A DNA stretch of 64,000 bases from Prochilodus magdalenae (taxonomy: Eukaryota; Chordata; Actinopteri; Characiformes; Prochilodontidae), in the NCBI GenBank assembly GCA_024036415.1, contig JAMWET010000021.1:62001-126000 (forward strand). Reading direction: 5' to 3'. The position numbers and the translations under genes are program-made. Shown piece after piece: positions 12,751 to 25,728 of this stretch; within the stretch, counting starts at the first letter, position 1, and each line of letters begins with the position of its first letter. Below the pieces are notes generated by a model. The model saw nothing but the letters and a program-made list of their open reading frames with translations. It did not search any database and was not told the DNA's origin.

Positions 12751-15700
12751 TTCACTTTTCCACCCAAACATGACAAAAAGCTAGAAACTACACATGCAGT
12801 GCTGAGAGATCTCAGAGAGCTTCAAAGCCAAGTCACTGTACGCCCCCCCAGATCCAAACCCTGTTATCTGGAGGTGATCCCAGACTTGGCACTGCACCTT
12901 AGTTTTGGAGGTCACAGGGAATTACTCATCTGCAGTGGTAGCTATTGCTGGATTAGAGAGCAAATCACAGTCATCCATCTCACCCCTAGACATCTATCCA
13001 GCCACAGAATGACAGTATGCAAATCAACCCTGAAGAGACCAGCCGTTACCACAGCCACACACCACGCCACTGCAACAGCTACACACACACACACCTACAC
13101 AGCTCCCCAACATTTACCACAAGTTGTCTTTTAGGAGAATGAGTAAGAGGCCATGAAACTCAGAGTAAGAAAAGAAAGAAAGAAATGGAGCTGAAGAAGA
13201 TTAAACTAAATAATAATCCATCTTCAAGAAGAACTGAGGACACTTGGATATACAATAAATACAATGCCTAGATCTAGAGACACTAACAGGGAACATGTAT
13301 GTTGCACAACAGTGCACTACAGTTACAGTCACAGTAAAACTAGGAATGCCACTCAGTGCTGATTATTCCTACATAAAGGTATCTTTAACTAAGCCATAAT
13401 AATACTGACAGGTTATACAGTTTCAGTTTATTTTAATTACTCGTTTTAGCCTCAGATGGATTATCGACAGGCATCGCAGCGGACCCCGACACGGTCTCCA
13501 AACATTCTCACATGGTTTACAATGAACTTCTAGTATCTGAATTTAAAGCGCTTCTTTTAAATACAACATGCTGAACGAATATTAAAGACTGGCGTGTGTA
13601 AAGGTTCAGGCCAAGATACGTGTCACCACCTTCATCTGATAAGACAGTTATTCATATCTTATTATTCTTATTAGATATTCCGGTTCCCCTTTAGGATGTT
13701 AACTTGCCTTAAAATACGCTAAAGCGGCACAGAGTACATGTAGCGGGAAGTCACTTCTCAGGGTAAAGCTGTCTTTTGCGGAAGTCAGACGTCCGACCGA
13801 TCTGTGGTTTATGATGACTCAGTGAGCGGACTATCCCTTTCTCTCCTCTTCGCTCACAAAAAGACACATATTCAGTTTCAGATATGTGCATATGCAGGCG
13901 ATTTACTTTTGCTTGTTTTTCTGTTTTAGGTTATCAGTGATTATTCCCTGTTATTATTATTATTTATTATTATTATTATTATATATATATAATTATTATT
14001 ATTATTATTGCCCATTCATACTCGTCTGACTTGGCTTAACCTAGGAGTTCCGGTAACAAATGAAATCTCTATAAAGCTAACTTCACCCCGCTTCTAGCGC
14101 AGATGAAAGACCATGTAGCTGGTTGGTCTGTAATAAATCTATCCTTAGATGCTTGAATGAACTCTGTAAAAATATACACTGATAACACAATTGCATTCTT
14201 TCAGCAATTGGAGGACTGAGATCTCTCTTTACCCCAATAAGCATTTCTTCATATAGGCCTATCTACACATTCTAGCTATGTTGAGGATTCGGTTCCACAG
14301 TTTACCACTGTACCTGGGGAAGCTCCTTTGGACAGCTATTTCTTTGAAAGCGTTACTTTCATGTCTTCATGAGCAGATCGATCATTGCGTTTATCGTTGA
14401 TACTACGGAGTCCCAGTGGGAGTCTGAATCGGAGGGGCAGTGCACTGAAAGAGCTTCACAAACTTCTGTTTGGACCTAACATCACCCAGTGTAAAACATT
14501 ACATCGGTTAGACGTTAATATACTGATACGACATCGGTCGGAGATAACGGCAGGCTTAAGCGAGCCATGTACACACGTTCAGTGATTGTACTGGTCCAAA
14601 CCGTCCAAATCACTAACACATGTCACTCTCATGTTGGCTTAAATCAGTTTTTTGTTTATTTTACATTTTTTGACGTTTTTTGACTTTACTTAATAAATGT
14701 AAGGCAGTGAAACTGAGGCCATGTACGGCGAGTGGAGTTGTTTTAATAATTGAACTGACTTGTCAGATTTACTCCATAAGTGTTTGTTTGATCAGTGTTC
14801 TCTTGTGGAGTAAAACTCAACATCTCTCCCACTGGCTCTTTGCGTCATCTATGTTTATTATTGTGTTGCCTTCTCCTCTAGCGAGCCTTCTCCCGTTGAA
14901 TGTGTTACTGTCTAATAATTCACAGTTAACTGACCAGCCACATTCCTAAGCAGAAGAAGTTAGCATACGCCCTATGTAATTCTATGACAGCTAAGCAGCA
15001 CAGCAGTAAGTTCAGTTTTGTAGATCTAACCGAATCCTAACCTTCCTTACTTTAATTATTAACCACATCAAACTGAATATAAGTTGAATGTAAGTAATAC
15101 ATAAAATGATCAGTCACTTAAAGTAAGTTACTTAAAACCCGTGTGTGATTTATTTAAATTCAGTGAGTACATAATATTCAGAAGGAATATTCATCCTTAA
15201 CAGCTCCAGTTATTTAGAACTTCCTCAGATCACGTGAGACTTAGCTGAATTTGCTAAGTCTGTTTTATTCAGTCAGGTATCTTAATAACTGCTAAATACA
15301 GTTGTCTGGGACTGGCTGATATAACATCTTTAGTTAGTTAAGTAGTTAGGGATTTGTACTAATTAGCATTTTAACTCATTCATTACTTTAAAGTAATTTA
15401 AGTTAATTTATTTGCTGTTTATAAATTCATTATTTCATTAATTCAAAGGGAAGTATATGGTTAGTTCACATCACCATTTTTTTTTTTTTTGCAATACTAA
15501 ACAGAAACAAAATGTACAATGACAACACAGATACAAATAAATGCTTTCCCCCCTAAATTAAGTAATTCACTAATGTTATTAGCCAGATTTCCCATATTTG
15601 GATTGTTGGAGCCTTAGCATTGTGAATTCTAGCAGTAGAGGGCTCCATCATAACTAAATCATGAATATAAACCAACCACTTTCTACTATGCAACGTATAA

Positions 15701-16475
15701 GGGGGGCATCACCAATTATTTTAATAAAACATAATGTGGTAACAGGTTTGAAATGAGAGTAGAGGAGTTGAATTTGTGGAGTAACAGGACTGAAATTAGA
15801 GTAACAGTGTTGAAATTAGGGTAACGGGGTTAAAATGAGAGTACCACGTTGAAAATAGAGTAACAGTAACAGCTGTACAAAGGTATCATCTCTAAGCTCA
15901 GAATATTTAAGGGGAGATATTGCATCATTAAACGTGATGTGCTGGTTTAAGGCTCAGTATGAGCTGCTCTACACTGTTTTAAACGTTACTTTAATGTAAC
16001 GTTTAAACTTTTAAACTTAAACGTTTAAAATGTTACTACAACAGAGACTAAACTAACCCATTTACCTAATGCAAACCATTTATCTTGTCTTTATTTATAC
16101 ATTCCACACTTTACTACCTTGGTGCTGTCTGAATACACAGAATGATACATTTCTATGCACCTTATTACCCAATACCTACCGGTTAAATTTCTATGCACCT
16201 TACACTCATTACCACTACTCAGAATTGAGTCTTATTTATTGTATTTATTGTGCTGTCTTGCACGTTGCACTTTCTGCAGTCTGTCCTTTACTGTATTGTT
16301 GTTGTTGTTTGTTTGTTTTTTGTTCTTGTTGTTCCATGTGGCACCCTTGTTCTGGAAAAAAAACGTAATTTTACCGTGTACTTGTACAAATCTGAAATAA
16401 CAATAAAAGCCAATTTTAGTCTAAAGTAACCCTGCCGACCCTGAGCAGGAATGTTAAATAGACATGCCTGCAAGA
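12560..16475. repeat. Segmental duplication, copy 1
   Basis: Collinear with 17180-20915. Matched parts are 12560-13075 with 17180-17697, about 13485-13900 with 17700-18070, about 14800-15075 with 18085-18372, and about 15755-16475 with 20340-20915. Copy 1 carries extra DNA at about 13076-13480 and 13900-14800 that copy 2 lacks. I see no gene in it. Confidence 0.7.
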
Positions 16476-16499
16476 CTCTTTAACAGCGGCACAGCATTA

Positions 16500-19400
16500 A
16501 CAAACCAGGCAGTAGCGGTGGCAGCGGGGCCAGCGGCACCAGTGCGGAGGTGACAGCGCACAGAACGCACCTCAAAGAGACAGTCCCTCTCCCTAAACAA
16601 CCCCTTAACACTACCATATCTAGAACACATGTCTTTCCTTTGTCTAGAACTACACACTCCGAGACGAACTGCAGAACCGATACGTTAATAAAGGCAGCAC
16701 TTACAGCAGAACATCCAAACAGGAATCTGAAAAGTTCTTCGAGTAGCGCTCTCCGGCATCTTCCTGGAAGTCATAATGTCACATATCTCTCTCTGTATAC
16801 TGCTGCGAGACTCAGCTCAGCTCAACTCCTTTCTGAACCGTATTCCAAACCACAGCAAGAAAAGGAAAACGTAGCTGCACAAGCCCGCCCCGCCGTCCCC
16901 CAGCCTCCGCGTTGCCCTACCTAACTGCTGCATGAGTCAGACGCTGAGTGGACCAATTAGCAGCGAGGAAAAAAAAGGGTGAGGCGTGGCCTAACTTTTC
17001 CACCAGCAGGTACACACTACAAGTCCTGTAATATAATGCGCGCAGCCGATTATAAGAGATTCCCTAGTAACGTACATTTATACAGATACCTCAGTGACGT
17101 AGACTATCAAACGCAAACTCCTCATTATCACACATGATAAAAGGCTACACTATCCTGCTCTACATATTACAAAACAAATGAAATCCTTATACATGAACAT
17201 AATGTGCATGAAATTTGCATACATTAACTACAGAAATGTGACGGATTCAGGTACTGTTCAGACTTACTAAATATACTGACTGTTGTGTCTTGTACATATA
17301 TGCCTGATTCTTAACAATAAACACACCACGCATTATCAGTTTAGTAAGGAAACATAAACAGTAAACAGTGTCTTCACTATTCCACCCAAACATGACAAAA
17401 AGCTAGAAACTACACATGCAGTGCTGAGAGATCTCTGAGAGCTTCAAAAGCCAAGCCACTGTACGCTCCCCCAGATCCAAACCCTGTTATCTGGAGGTGA
17501 TCCCAGACTTGGCACTGCACCTTAGTTTTGGAGGTCACGGGGAATGACTCATCTGCAGTGGTAGCTATTGCTGGATTAGAGAGCAAATCACAGTCATCCA
17601 TCTCACCCCTAGACATCTATCCAGCCACAGAATGACAGTATGCAAATCAACCCTGAAGAGACCAGCCGTTACCACAGCCACACACCACGCCACTGCAACG
17701 CAGGGGACAAGACATGGTCTCCAAACATTCTCACATGGTTTACAATGAACTTCTAGTATCTGAATTTACTGCACTTCTTTTAAATACAACATGCTGAACG
17801 AATATTACAGACCGGTGTGGGTAAAGGCTCAGACCAAGTTTTACCACATTCCTCTGGTAAGACAGCTATTCATATCTTATTATTCTATTCAGATATTTCG
17901 GTTCTCTTTAGGAATTTAGACTACTCAAAATAAGCGAGTCTAAACCGCACAGAGCAGCTACATGTAGCAAGAAGGCACTTCTCAGTGTAAAGCTGTCAGT
18001 TGCGAAAGTCAGGAGTCCGAAAGAACTGTGGTTTATGATGGTGACTCAGTGAGCGGACTACATCTTACCTCACAATGTAATCTTGGGAAGTAAAACCCAA
18101 CGTCTCTCCCATTGGCTCTTGGCGTTATCTGTTTGCATTATGGTGTTGCCTTCTCCCCTAGCGAGCCTTCTTCCGTTAAATGTGTTACTGTCTAACAATT
18201 CACTAACCAGCCACATTCCTGTTAACTTAAGGAAAAGGTGGCGTGCGCCCTATGCTGAATGTAATTCTATGAGAGCCAAGCAGCACAGCAGTAAGTTCAG
18301 GTTTGTAGATCTAACCGAAACCTAACCTTCCTTACTTAAATTACTAACCACATCAAACTGAATATAAGTTGAATTGATTTATTTGAAGGTAGCTGCTGCA
18401 TCTCTTACGGCGAATACGAAGCCAACTTCATTATGTTAAAAGATGAATAACATCCAACTGGTTCCTTTTTAAAAAAAAATCTGACCACAGTAGTGATTCT
18501 CAATATATCACACCGAGTTTCCCCTCCTTATGTGAAATAAATGAATTTTCTTCATTTCGCTAAAAACTTTTGTATTTACTTTTTAAATTTTACTCCGTGC
18601 ACACACTGCAGCTTATCTACCCTTCAAATATCATAAACATTTAACCTTTTCATTATTATTGTTCTTGATGTGATTTGCACGGCAATAAATGTGGTTAATG
18701 TAGTATAGAATGAATGCTCATTTAATACTTAGCTTGAATGTTAAGCCAGAATGCCAGAAAGTTAATCCTTGGTTATTTCTAAATAAATACTTTAATTGCA
18801 GAACTAAAAATGCAGGCTGTATGTAGTGAGTTTTTGCTTTCTAGCAAGAAGATCAGTCTGTCAACTCACTGCACGTTTAAGTCCTTTAATGCACTGAAGG
18901 TTCATCTATCAACAGTGCATTCTCAGATCAATGACAATCCTAGTGATGCCACAAAAAATGTGTTCCACTGTCAACTTTGTGACTTTGAAGAGCCATGCAC
19001 AGAAAAATATTTTTTTTCACATTTACGTACACATATTCGGATGCGCCAAAAAGTCCAGTGCCCCTACCAGGATTGCCATTTTGAAACACGTGTCTATACC
19101 ACATTTAATGCCCATAAAAGCAGGAGCCATGATGGCCGAGAGATGCACAGCAGGTTTCAGTTTAAACCAGGAATCTTAACACATACTGAAAATGTGGTGG
19201 AAGTTGCTCAAACTGAAAATCAGAGAGGCACAGAAGAGATAGATGATTTTAAAGATGATGATTTTAATGCTGACAATATTGATGACTTGCAGTGCCAGCT
19301 TTATCATAATTTGGCAGCCCTTTTCCTTAGAATGCGGACAATACTTAGCATATCTGAATGTTGAAGGCCATTCTTAAACCTAAATTAGCTTGTTAAGTTT

Positions 19401-20915
19401 AAGTAAAAACTTTTAGTTTAGTGTTATAATTAATTTAATCTCTTCTGGAAACACTACTCTTAAAGTGTTCATATTATTAGAAGCCCAATAAAAAGTAGAT
19501 GGATTTCTATTCTCTTTTCTAATGGAAAGAGCACTGTGTCATAGTATAAATGTACTGCCTTTATGTTTTAATGAAGAAGAAAAAAGATTTTTGCTAAATT
19601 CTCTTCAAAGTTCAGATGGTCACAGCTTTGCTGTCTGGTTACTATAGTGGCTAGGTTCTGAAGTAGTTGGAATGCAGTTCTTTGAAATGCAGTTAAATTT
19701 CAGGATCATCAAAAGCAATCAATGTTATCAGCCGCTGTTAAGTTTTTGTTTAGCACTTACAGCTAAGCTAGTAGAAACGTTGAGCTTAGTTAAATGCATT
19801 AAACATCACTGAACATGAGCTATTCTTTAGCAAAGGCAGGAACAAAGATTAAGACTAAGGCTTAGATTAAAACTTTTGTTTTAAGACTTTTAAAATACTT
19901 CAGTTGTGTTAAATGTGGATGTTTTGTTTGTAAAATTGTATGTGTTTCAACAAACTTTTTAGGCTGAGGTGTGCATAATGGTATTTTGTTAAAATAAAAA
20001 AGTCTTGCTGACTGACAATTCTTTGTTATGCTTACTTTATTTTTCTAAGGCAATCGGTTTCCTAAATCCTATTAAGTAAACAGGACTCTTTTGTCAGGTC
20101 AAATTAAATTGGGCTATATAAGTTGCCAACACTTAGGAATGACAATTTACATTTACATGCTTTTTTAAAGTAGGAACAACTCAACTAAACTGAGTAAGTT
20201 CAACTTTGTATTAAGTATAGTTAAGTAGTAGACAGAAAGTAAACATAACTTGAAAAGTTAGATAGTTATATTTACTTAAAATTTTCAAGGCAACCGGTTT
20301 CCTCGATTCCTTTAAGTAAGATCAACTTCTCAAATTTTACAGTGTAGAGTAACAGGACTGAAATTAGAGTAACAGTGTTGAAATTAGGGTAACGGGGTTA
20401 AAATGAGAGTACCACGTTGAAATTAGAGTAACAGTAACAGCTGTACAAAGGTATCATCTCTAAGCTCGGGATATTTAAGGAGAGATATTGCATCATTAAA
20501 CCTGATGTGCTGGTTTGAGGCTCAGTATGAGCTGCTCTACACTGTTTTACACGATTATGTTACTTTAAAACAACAGAGACTGAACTAACCCCCCTCCCAC
20601 TCACACACACACAGACACACACACACACCCCATAGCATTTAAACTGTCTGCATCCTATTTATCTGATTTATATATTCCACACATTACTACCTCAGTGCTG
20701 TGTTTCATGTTTCGTGTGCGTTGCATGCTATTTTATTCCACTGTGTACTTGTACAGAGCTGTATGGACAATAAAAGCCACCTGACTTGGCTTAATGTGGT
20801 AATCTTTGGATCCGACTACAGTTACGTTTTACCTCAGGTAACTGTAGCGGATACATGTCTAAAGTAACCGACCCGACCCTGAGCAGGAATGTTAAACAGA
20901 CATGTCAGCAAGACC
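16500..20915. repeat. Segmental duplication, copy 2
   Basis: Second collinear copy of the preceding block. Order and orientation are kept, so this is a direct duplication. It differs by an extra segment of roughly 1.3 kb (about 18400-20340) that holds a zinc-finger exon and ends in 'caaattttacagtgt', which looks like a transposon end. Confidence 0.7.
18810..19364 (+). pseudogene. C2H2 zinc-finger gene fragment
   Basis: One open frame of 184 codons. It contains two zinc-finger-like units: FHCQLCDF followed by HLRTHI (about residues 53-74), and VQCPYQDCHF followed by HKSRSH (about residues 83-107). An acidic C-terminal stretch rich in Asp follows. A partial third unit near residues 22-37 (HCTFKSFNALKVHLSTVH) lacks its first cysteine. 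A splice-acceptor-like 'tttaattgcag' lies just before the ATG, so this may be an internal exon, not a complete gene or a processed copy. AATAAA occurs near 19489. The finger type recalls a family dispersed in many copies in teleost genomes and probably carried by transposable elements; that link is from memory. Confidence 0.5.
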
Positions 20916-21370
20916 ACAAACTGGTACTCGGGTGAGCTTCTCCTAAAGAGAATCATTATTTCACTCCTGAGCAGCCTGCATGTCTATGTCAGCTCATCAT
21001 TACTGTAGTGAGTCAGATTTGAGTGGGTTGGTATCTAAGCGCTACGCAGTTGAGCTTTGATGGCAACCGCCCTGTCCGGTGTACAGCACGGTCTCTCAAA
21101 CAGACGCGCTGATTCAGTAACAGTATCCTCTGAACTGAGGGTTGAACTATCACCATCACCAGCCTTCCCCTGGGCTGTTTAGGGATTTGGCTGGTTTAGG
21201 CGCGAGTTTGATTGGTTACATGACCCGATTGGACTAGGCTAGAAACAAGTACTGTCATTAGAACTGTGATGAGATAAAAGTGAAATGACGAATACATACG
21301 TTTGTTATTGTTATTGTTATTGTTATTATTTGGGAAACTTACCTCTGATCAATTATTTAAACGTACAAAC

Positions 21371-21441
21371 ATAGAAATGTATACATTATATTATATTATA
21401 TTATATTATATTATATTATATTATATTATATTATATTATAT
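21371..21441. repeat. (TTATA)n microsatellite
   Basis: About 14 copies of a 5-bp TTATA-type unit. Its reverse complement forms the much longer array at 21610-22047. Confidence 0.95.
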
Positions 21442-21521
21442 ATCATGTTATGCCTTCCTTCCACGTCTCGTTATTTTTTCTCTCTGAAGAATCAGTTTCA
21501 AGTCTGTGAACCTGATGAAAA

Positions 21522-22169
21522 TGATCTGGGGTGAGTTTCCCGGAAGCGATTAGTCTCAGAGAATAACGCACCGATTACCGCAGGACGAAAGAGCTTTACA
21601 AAGAGCTTATAATATAATATAATATAATATAATATAAAAATAGTATAATATAATATAATATAATATAATATAAAAATAGTATAATATAATATAATACAAT
21701 ATAATACAATATAATATAATATAATATAATATAATATAATATAATATAAAAATAGTATAATATAATATAATATAATATATTATAAAAATAGTATAATATA
21801 ATATAATATAATATAAAAATAGTATAATATAATATAATACAATATAATATAATATAAAAATAGTATAATATAATATAATACAATATAATATAATATAATA
21901 TAAAAATAGTATAATATAATATAATATAATATAATATAATATAAAAATAGTATAATATAATAATCATATAATAATAATATAATATAATATAATATAATAT
22001 AATATAATATAATATAATATAATATAATATAATATAATATAATATATTAATGTTCTCCGAGACCCAGTAGAATGTGGATTATGAGTGAGTGAAATAATTA
22101 CTAATGTTACTGATAATAATACTGTTAATGTTATTTTTATTATTGTCGTTATTGTTTATTATTATTTTC

Positions 22170-22213
<44 letters not shown>

Positions 22214-22428
22214 GTTATTGTTGTTGTTGTTGGTAGTAGTAGTAGCATTGAGCATTAGGTGCTGAATTGCAGGAGCAGCTCGGGTTACTCGTTAATCCGC
22301 GAGGGATTTCACGTTGTACTTTTGTAATTTAAGGCTTCCGGCAGCACTCCTAAATTAACGACCAGTCTTAATTACTAGAAAATGTGCTAAAGCTTACAAA
22401 GCGTTTGGGAAACTCAGCCCAGAACATG
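21522..22428. mobile_element. MITE with expanded internal microsatellite
   Basis: The ends form imperfect terminal inverted repeats: 'ctggggtgagtttcccgga' near 21526 and the reverse complement of a related sequence, 'gggaaactcagcccagaac', near 22406-22424. The interior is mostly a (TATAA)n array at 21610-22047, broken by about eight 'aaaaatagt' units, followed by (AAT)n at about 22166-22212. No coding potential. It is likely a non-autonomous DNA transposon that acted as a seed for repeat expansion. Confidence 0.6.
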
Positions 22429-23469
22429 ATTTAATTAATCTTTACAGCCAATAATTCCATCCAGGTAGCTGTTGCAGCTGTGATATGCTTACAAGTTACT
22501 CTACCTGGTGGGAATAAAATTAAAACATGGCAGTTAATATTTCAGAAACTAAGACAATACACTTACACCATGTAGATTAAACTAAACTTTACATACAACT
22601 GTACTACACATAATCGATTGTCCCTTCAGAGTGAACTAGAGGATACGCAGTAAGTATTCGGAACCCTGTTAGTGGAGTGTAACCCTGTTACTTTAAATAC
22701 AGTAACGGGCTTGCAGGTAAATAATTAGATGCTAACCGAAAAATGCCATTTTACTGCCAAACTCTAATATAATTTAGTTTATTATATTACTGGAAAACAT
22801 AAAAAGAAAGAGGGCTTAGTTTTGGTCGTGGTTTGTAATGAACAGCAATTTTCTTCGTCTGCCTTCCTAAATATGTTTTAATAACAGGGTTGCGTAGACG
22901 TTATGGGGCACACGTAAATACGCTGAAGATTAAATAAATAGTCTTTACAGTTACAAGAGACATACGTAACCTCAAAACCAAAATAATTATAATTTATTTT
23001 CATGTTTTAATTATATTTCAAAGGTTGGTAATCCAGACGGTGGGACAGGAGAAAAGCACCAGGTGATGGGGTGATTTAGAGATATTTAATATTCCAAATA
23101 ATATTTTCTACAATGTTTGTATATTTACATTCTGTCTCGAGTATTTTTAAGAGAAAACGAGTTTTAGAATTTTGTGGATGGATTATTTAAAGGTTAATGG
23201 GTGGGACTGAAAATGTCCTCCAATTCTGGAAAGTCATACTTTAAAATGCCTTTTAAATCGATGCCCATAATTTGTTGAGTGATCAGCAGACTGGTGCGTT
23301 CTCCGTGCCAATCCTGCCATCGCTCTCTGATTGGAGTACTTCTTGACGTTATGAGTCAGTTAAATACCCCCTCTGCCGGTGAAATACCGGTACTGCGGCC
23401 GTGTGAATGTTTAGGTAAACTTGAGGTTGCTTATATACAGCTGTAGATGGATATACAAAGATAAAAGCT

Positions 23470-23960
23470 CTACGCAATAACATCTACGTAGTATTGCGAA
23501 ACTAGGAAATGCACTGTTCCTACAGGATGCAGAAAAGCTAGTTCACCCCTTTATTACTTCAAGGCTGGATTACTGCAACACCCTGCTTTCTGGTTGTTCC
23601 AGCAAAAGCCTTAACACACTTAAAACACTGCGGCCAGAGCCCTTACAAGAACTAAAAAGTTTGATCATATTGGCCTGTGTCCTGCTGACCCACCCAATGA
23701 CTTAACTACTTAACTACAGACATTCATTCCTCTATCGTACAAACACTGAACACTCCTTCCCTTACTTGTCTTGTTTCCTGGTGTTGATCCAAGGAGAACA
23801 TTTTTCAGTCTCGGTTCCTCTCAAAGTTTCTTCCTTTTGAACTGAGGGACTTTTTCCTTGCCTCTGTCGCCCTTGGCTTGCTCATCGGGAGCTCAGGCAC
23901 TGGATTGTTTGTGAAGCTGCTTTGTGATAGCATCTGTTGTAAAAATCTTATCTCTTATCT
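23470..23960 (+). mobile_element. L2-type LINE 3' fragment
   Basis: A short readable stretch resembles the reverse-transcriptase C-terminal region of fish L2 elements (KLVHPFITSRLDYCNTLLSG at about 23535-23592). It is followed by the familiar teleost LINE 3' region with 'ggttcctctcaaagtttctt' and 'gtgaagctgctttgtgat'. Frames are broken, so the copy is dead. Confidence 0.6.
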
Positions 23961-24712
23961 CAGCTTCAGGGGCTACTTTCATGTTGGTCCAGTCTTGTAC
24001 GTCCTGTTATGGGCTCTTATCTCACTCTCAGGAGCCACTTGCCACATAAGTCCATATAGTCCCATGTAAGTCATATAGTGGTAGAAGGATTTTACTACAC
24101 TTACAAGAGCTACTGTCATTCAGGTCAATCCACTGTACTCATAGCAAAGGGCCCTCCTGTTTACAGCTAATACGTCTCATGAAGGAAAATGGCAAACAGT
24201 CAACGATAAAACAGGTTGAGCTTGTTCAACTCGCCATAGACAAACAACAATGTACCGGAGACGGATCTGTGGATTGACATTTGGTTTGCCCAGTAATCAA
24301 GTGAGTAACCACCAACACATTCTCATTAGTTAGGCTCTCATATCAAAATGCTGCTTATAACCAGTTGTTGAAAATGATAACATTGTTTAAGGACAGTGAA
24401 ACATAAACTGCTATTTATAGAAACGCTGTAATTATAACCATCATACGCTACTTATATTTGAAACAGCAGCTTTATGAAAACCAGACTATTCTAAACAGTG
24501 GTTGTGACTTTTCCAACAGCTTCAAATGGCTTTTAGTCACCCTCCATCCATATGATCTATATGTACATCTTAACAAGTAACACTTCTTCAGTGAAAATGT
24601 CTCACCTACCTTCCTTAACAAAGTCTCAGTAAAGATACCAGATCCAGCAGGGACATCAGGGTAAGTCACTCTCATCGCACGAGCTTAGACTTACTGTTTT
24701 AGTAGAAGAAGA

Positions 24713-24725
24713 AGTTTCAGTTTCC
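24713..24725 (-). promoter_or_regulatory. Interferon-stimulated response element
   Basis: The minus strand reads GGAAACTGAAACT, a full match to the ISRE core GAAANNGAAACT. About 40 nt downstream is an ATG (24673-24675). About 70 nt further a donor-like 'aag|gtaggtgag' follows near 24608, so a first exon of an interferon-induced transcript is possible. I could not identify any downstream exon, and the encoded peptide is not a signal peptide. A weaker related motif, TAACTGAAACT, lies at 25190-25200. Confidence 0.4.
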
Positions 24726-25683
24726 AGGGGAAGTTTGTTAGGGTGTGTATTAACCAAGAGAATAAACCAGTCCAGTCACTGTTTATACTTGTTGGCATGT
24801 CTCCTCCTTTTTTGTCTCCTCCTATTCCTGCAGGAGTAACCAGACCAGTCATCTAAACTAAATATAGACCATTGTTTATACTCGCTCTCTCTCTCACTAA
24901 ACTAAAGACATTTAAAATAAAGAGTCAAATTAACTCCTACTTTAGATACAGTTTGAAAATGGCAGCATTAAGTACAATAAGTATAAATGTTAGAAATGTT
25001 AGAACATGACACAGTCTGACTTTCACTTTTACTTTATGGAGAAACATGAAACATGTAGATGTAAAGCATGTGGTGTGTGTATGTGTGCAATGCAAAACAC
25101 ATTTTATATCCTTAATAATAGTGACATTATACACCATAGGTGATCTGTTGTGTTCGTGTAAATCATGGTTCCTCTGGAACGAAAATACAAGTTTCAGTTA
25201 CGTTACCTGTTTGGGTTTAACTGAAGCTTCACTTCTTCAAAGAGGAACTTCTGCAAAACTTTTCCACATGAGCCTATAAGAGTGGCTTCCAGAGTGCACA
25301 CATGCCCCCTAGGATTAATTTACAGTCGTGGTAATAGGAACCAGGGGCCACAAACATTGTCAGTTTATTTGCTATCCAATAACCAGTGAATCTACTCTTG
25401 TCTTCTGAGTATGATATACTATGATTTAATGCTATTACTTTCTTTTAGGTAGCTTTCAGAGACTTTCCTTTGGATGTCTGGTGAACAATTCTGAGTAGGT
25501 TTCTCTAGAACAGAGAAGTGCACCTCTGTAGTGTAACCAAAAACGTTAACGCTACAGATCATATTCACAATGCATTCAGAAAAAAGCTGTAATGTAAAAA
25601 CTAGGGATGTCCCCATATGGGGATGGACTTTTGTTTGTTTACAGCTTGTTCCAGAGCAACAAGTTACTTAGACTTATATAGAC

Positions 25684-25684
<1 letters not shown>

Positions 25685-25727
<43 letters not shown>

Positions 25728-25728
25728 G
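25685..25728. repeat. (ATT)n microsatellite and nearby LINE end
   Basis: About 14 ATT units. Shortly after, at 25797-25835, 'tttccctcagggatcaataaag' followed by 'catctatctatc' is a typical 3' end of a fish LINE. Confidence 0.8.

Noticed and set aside
24472..24675. 67-codon minus-strand frame after the ISRE as a complete gene
   Set aside because: It has no recognisable domain; only the first part up to the donor near 24608 is plausible as an exon.
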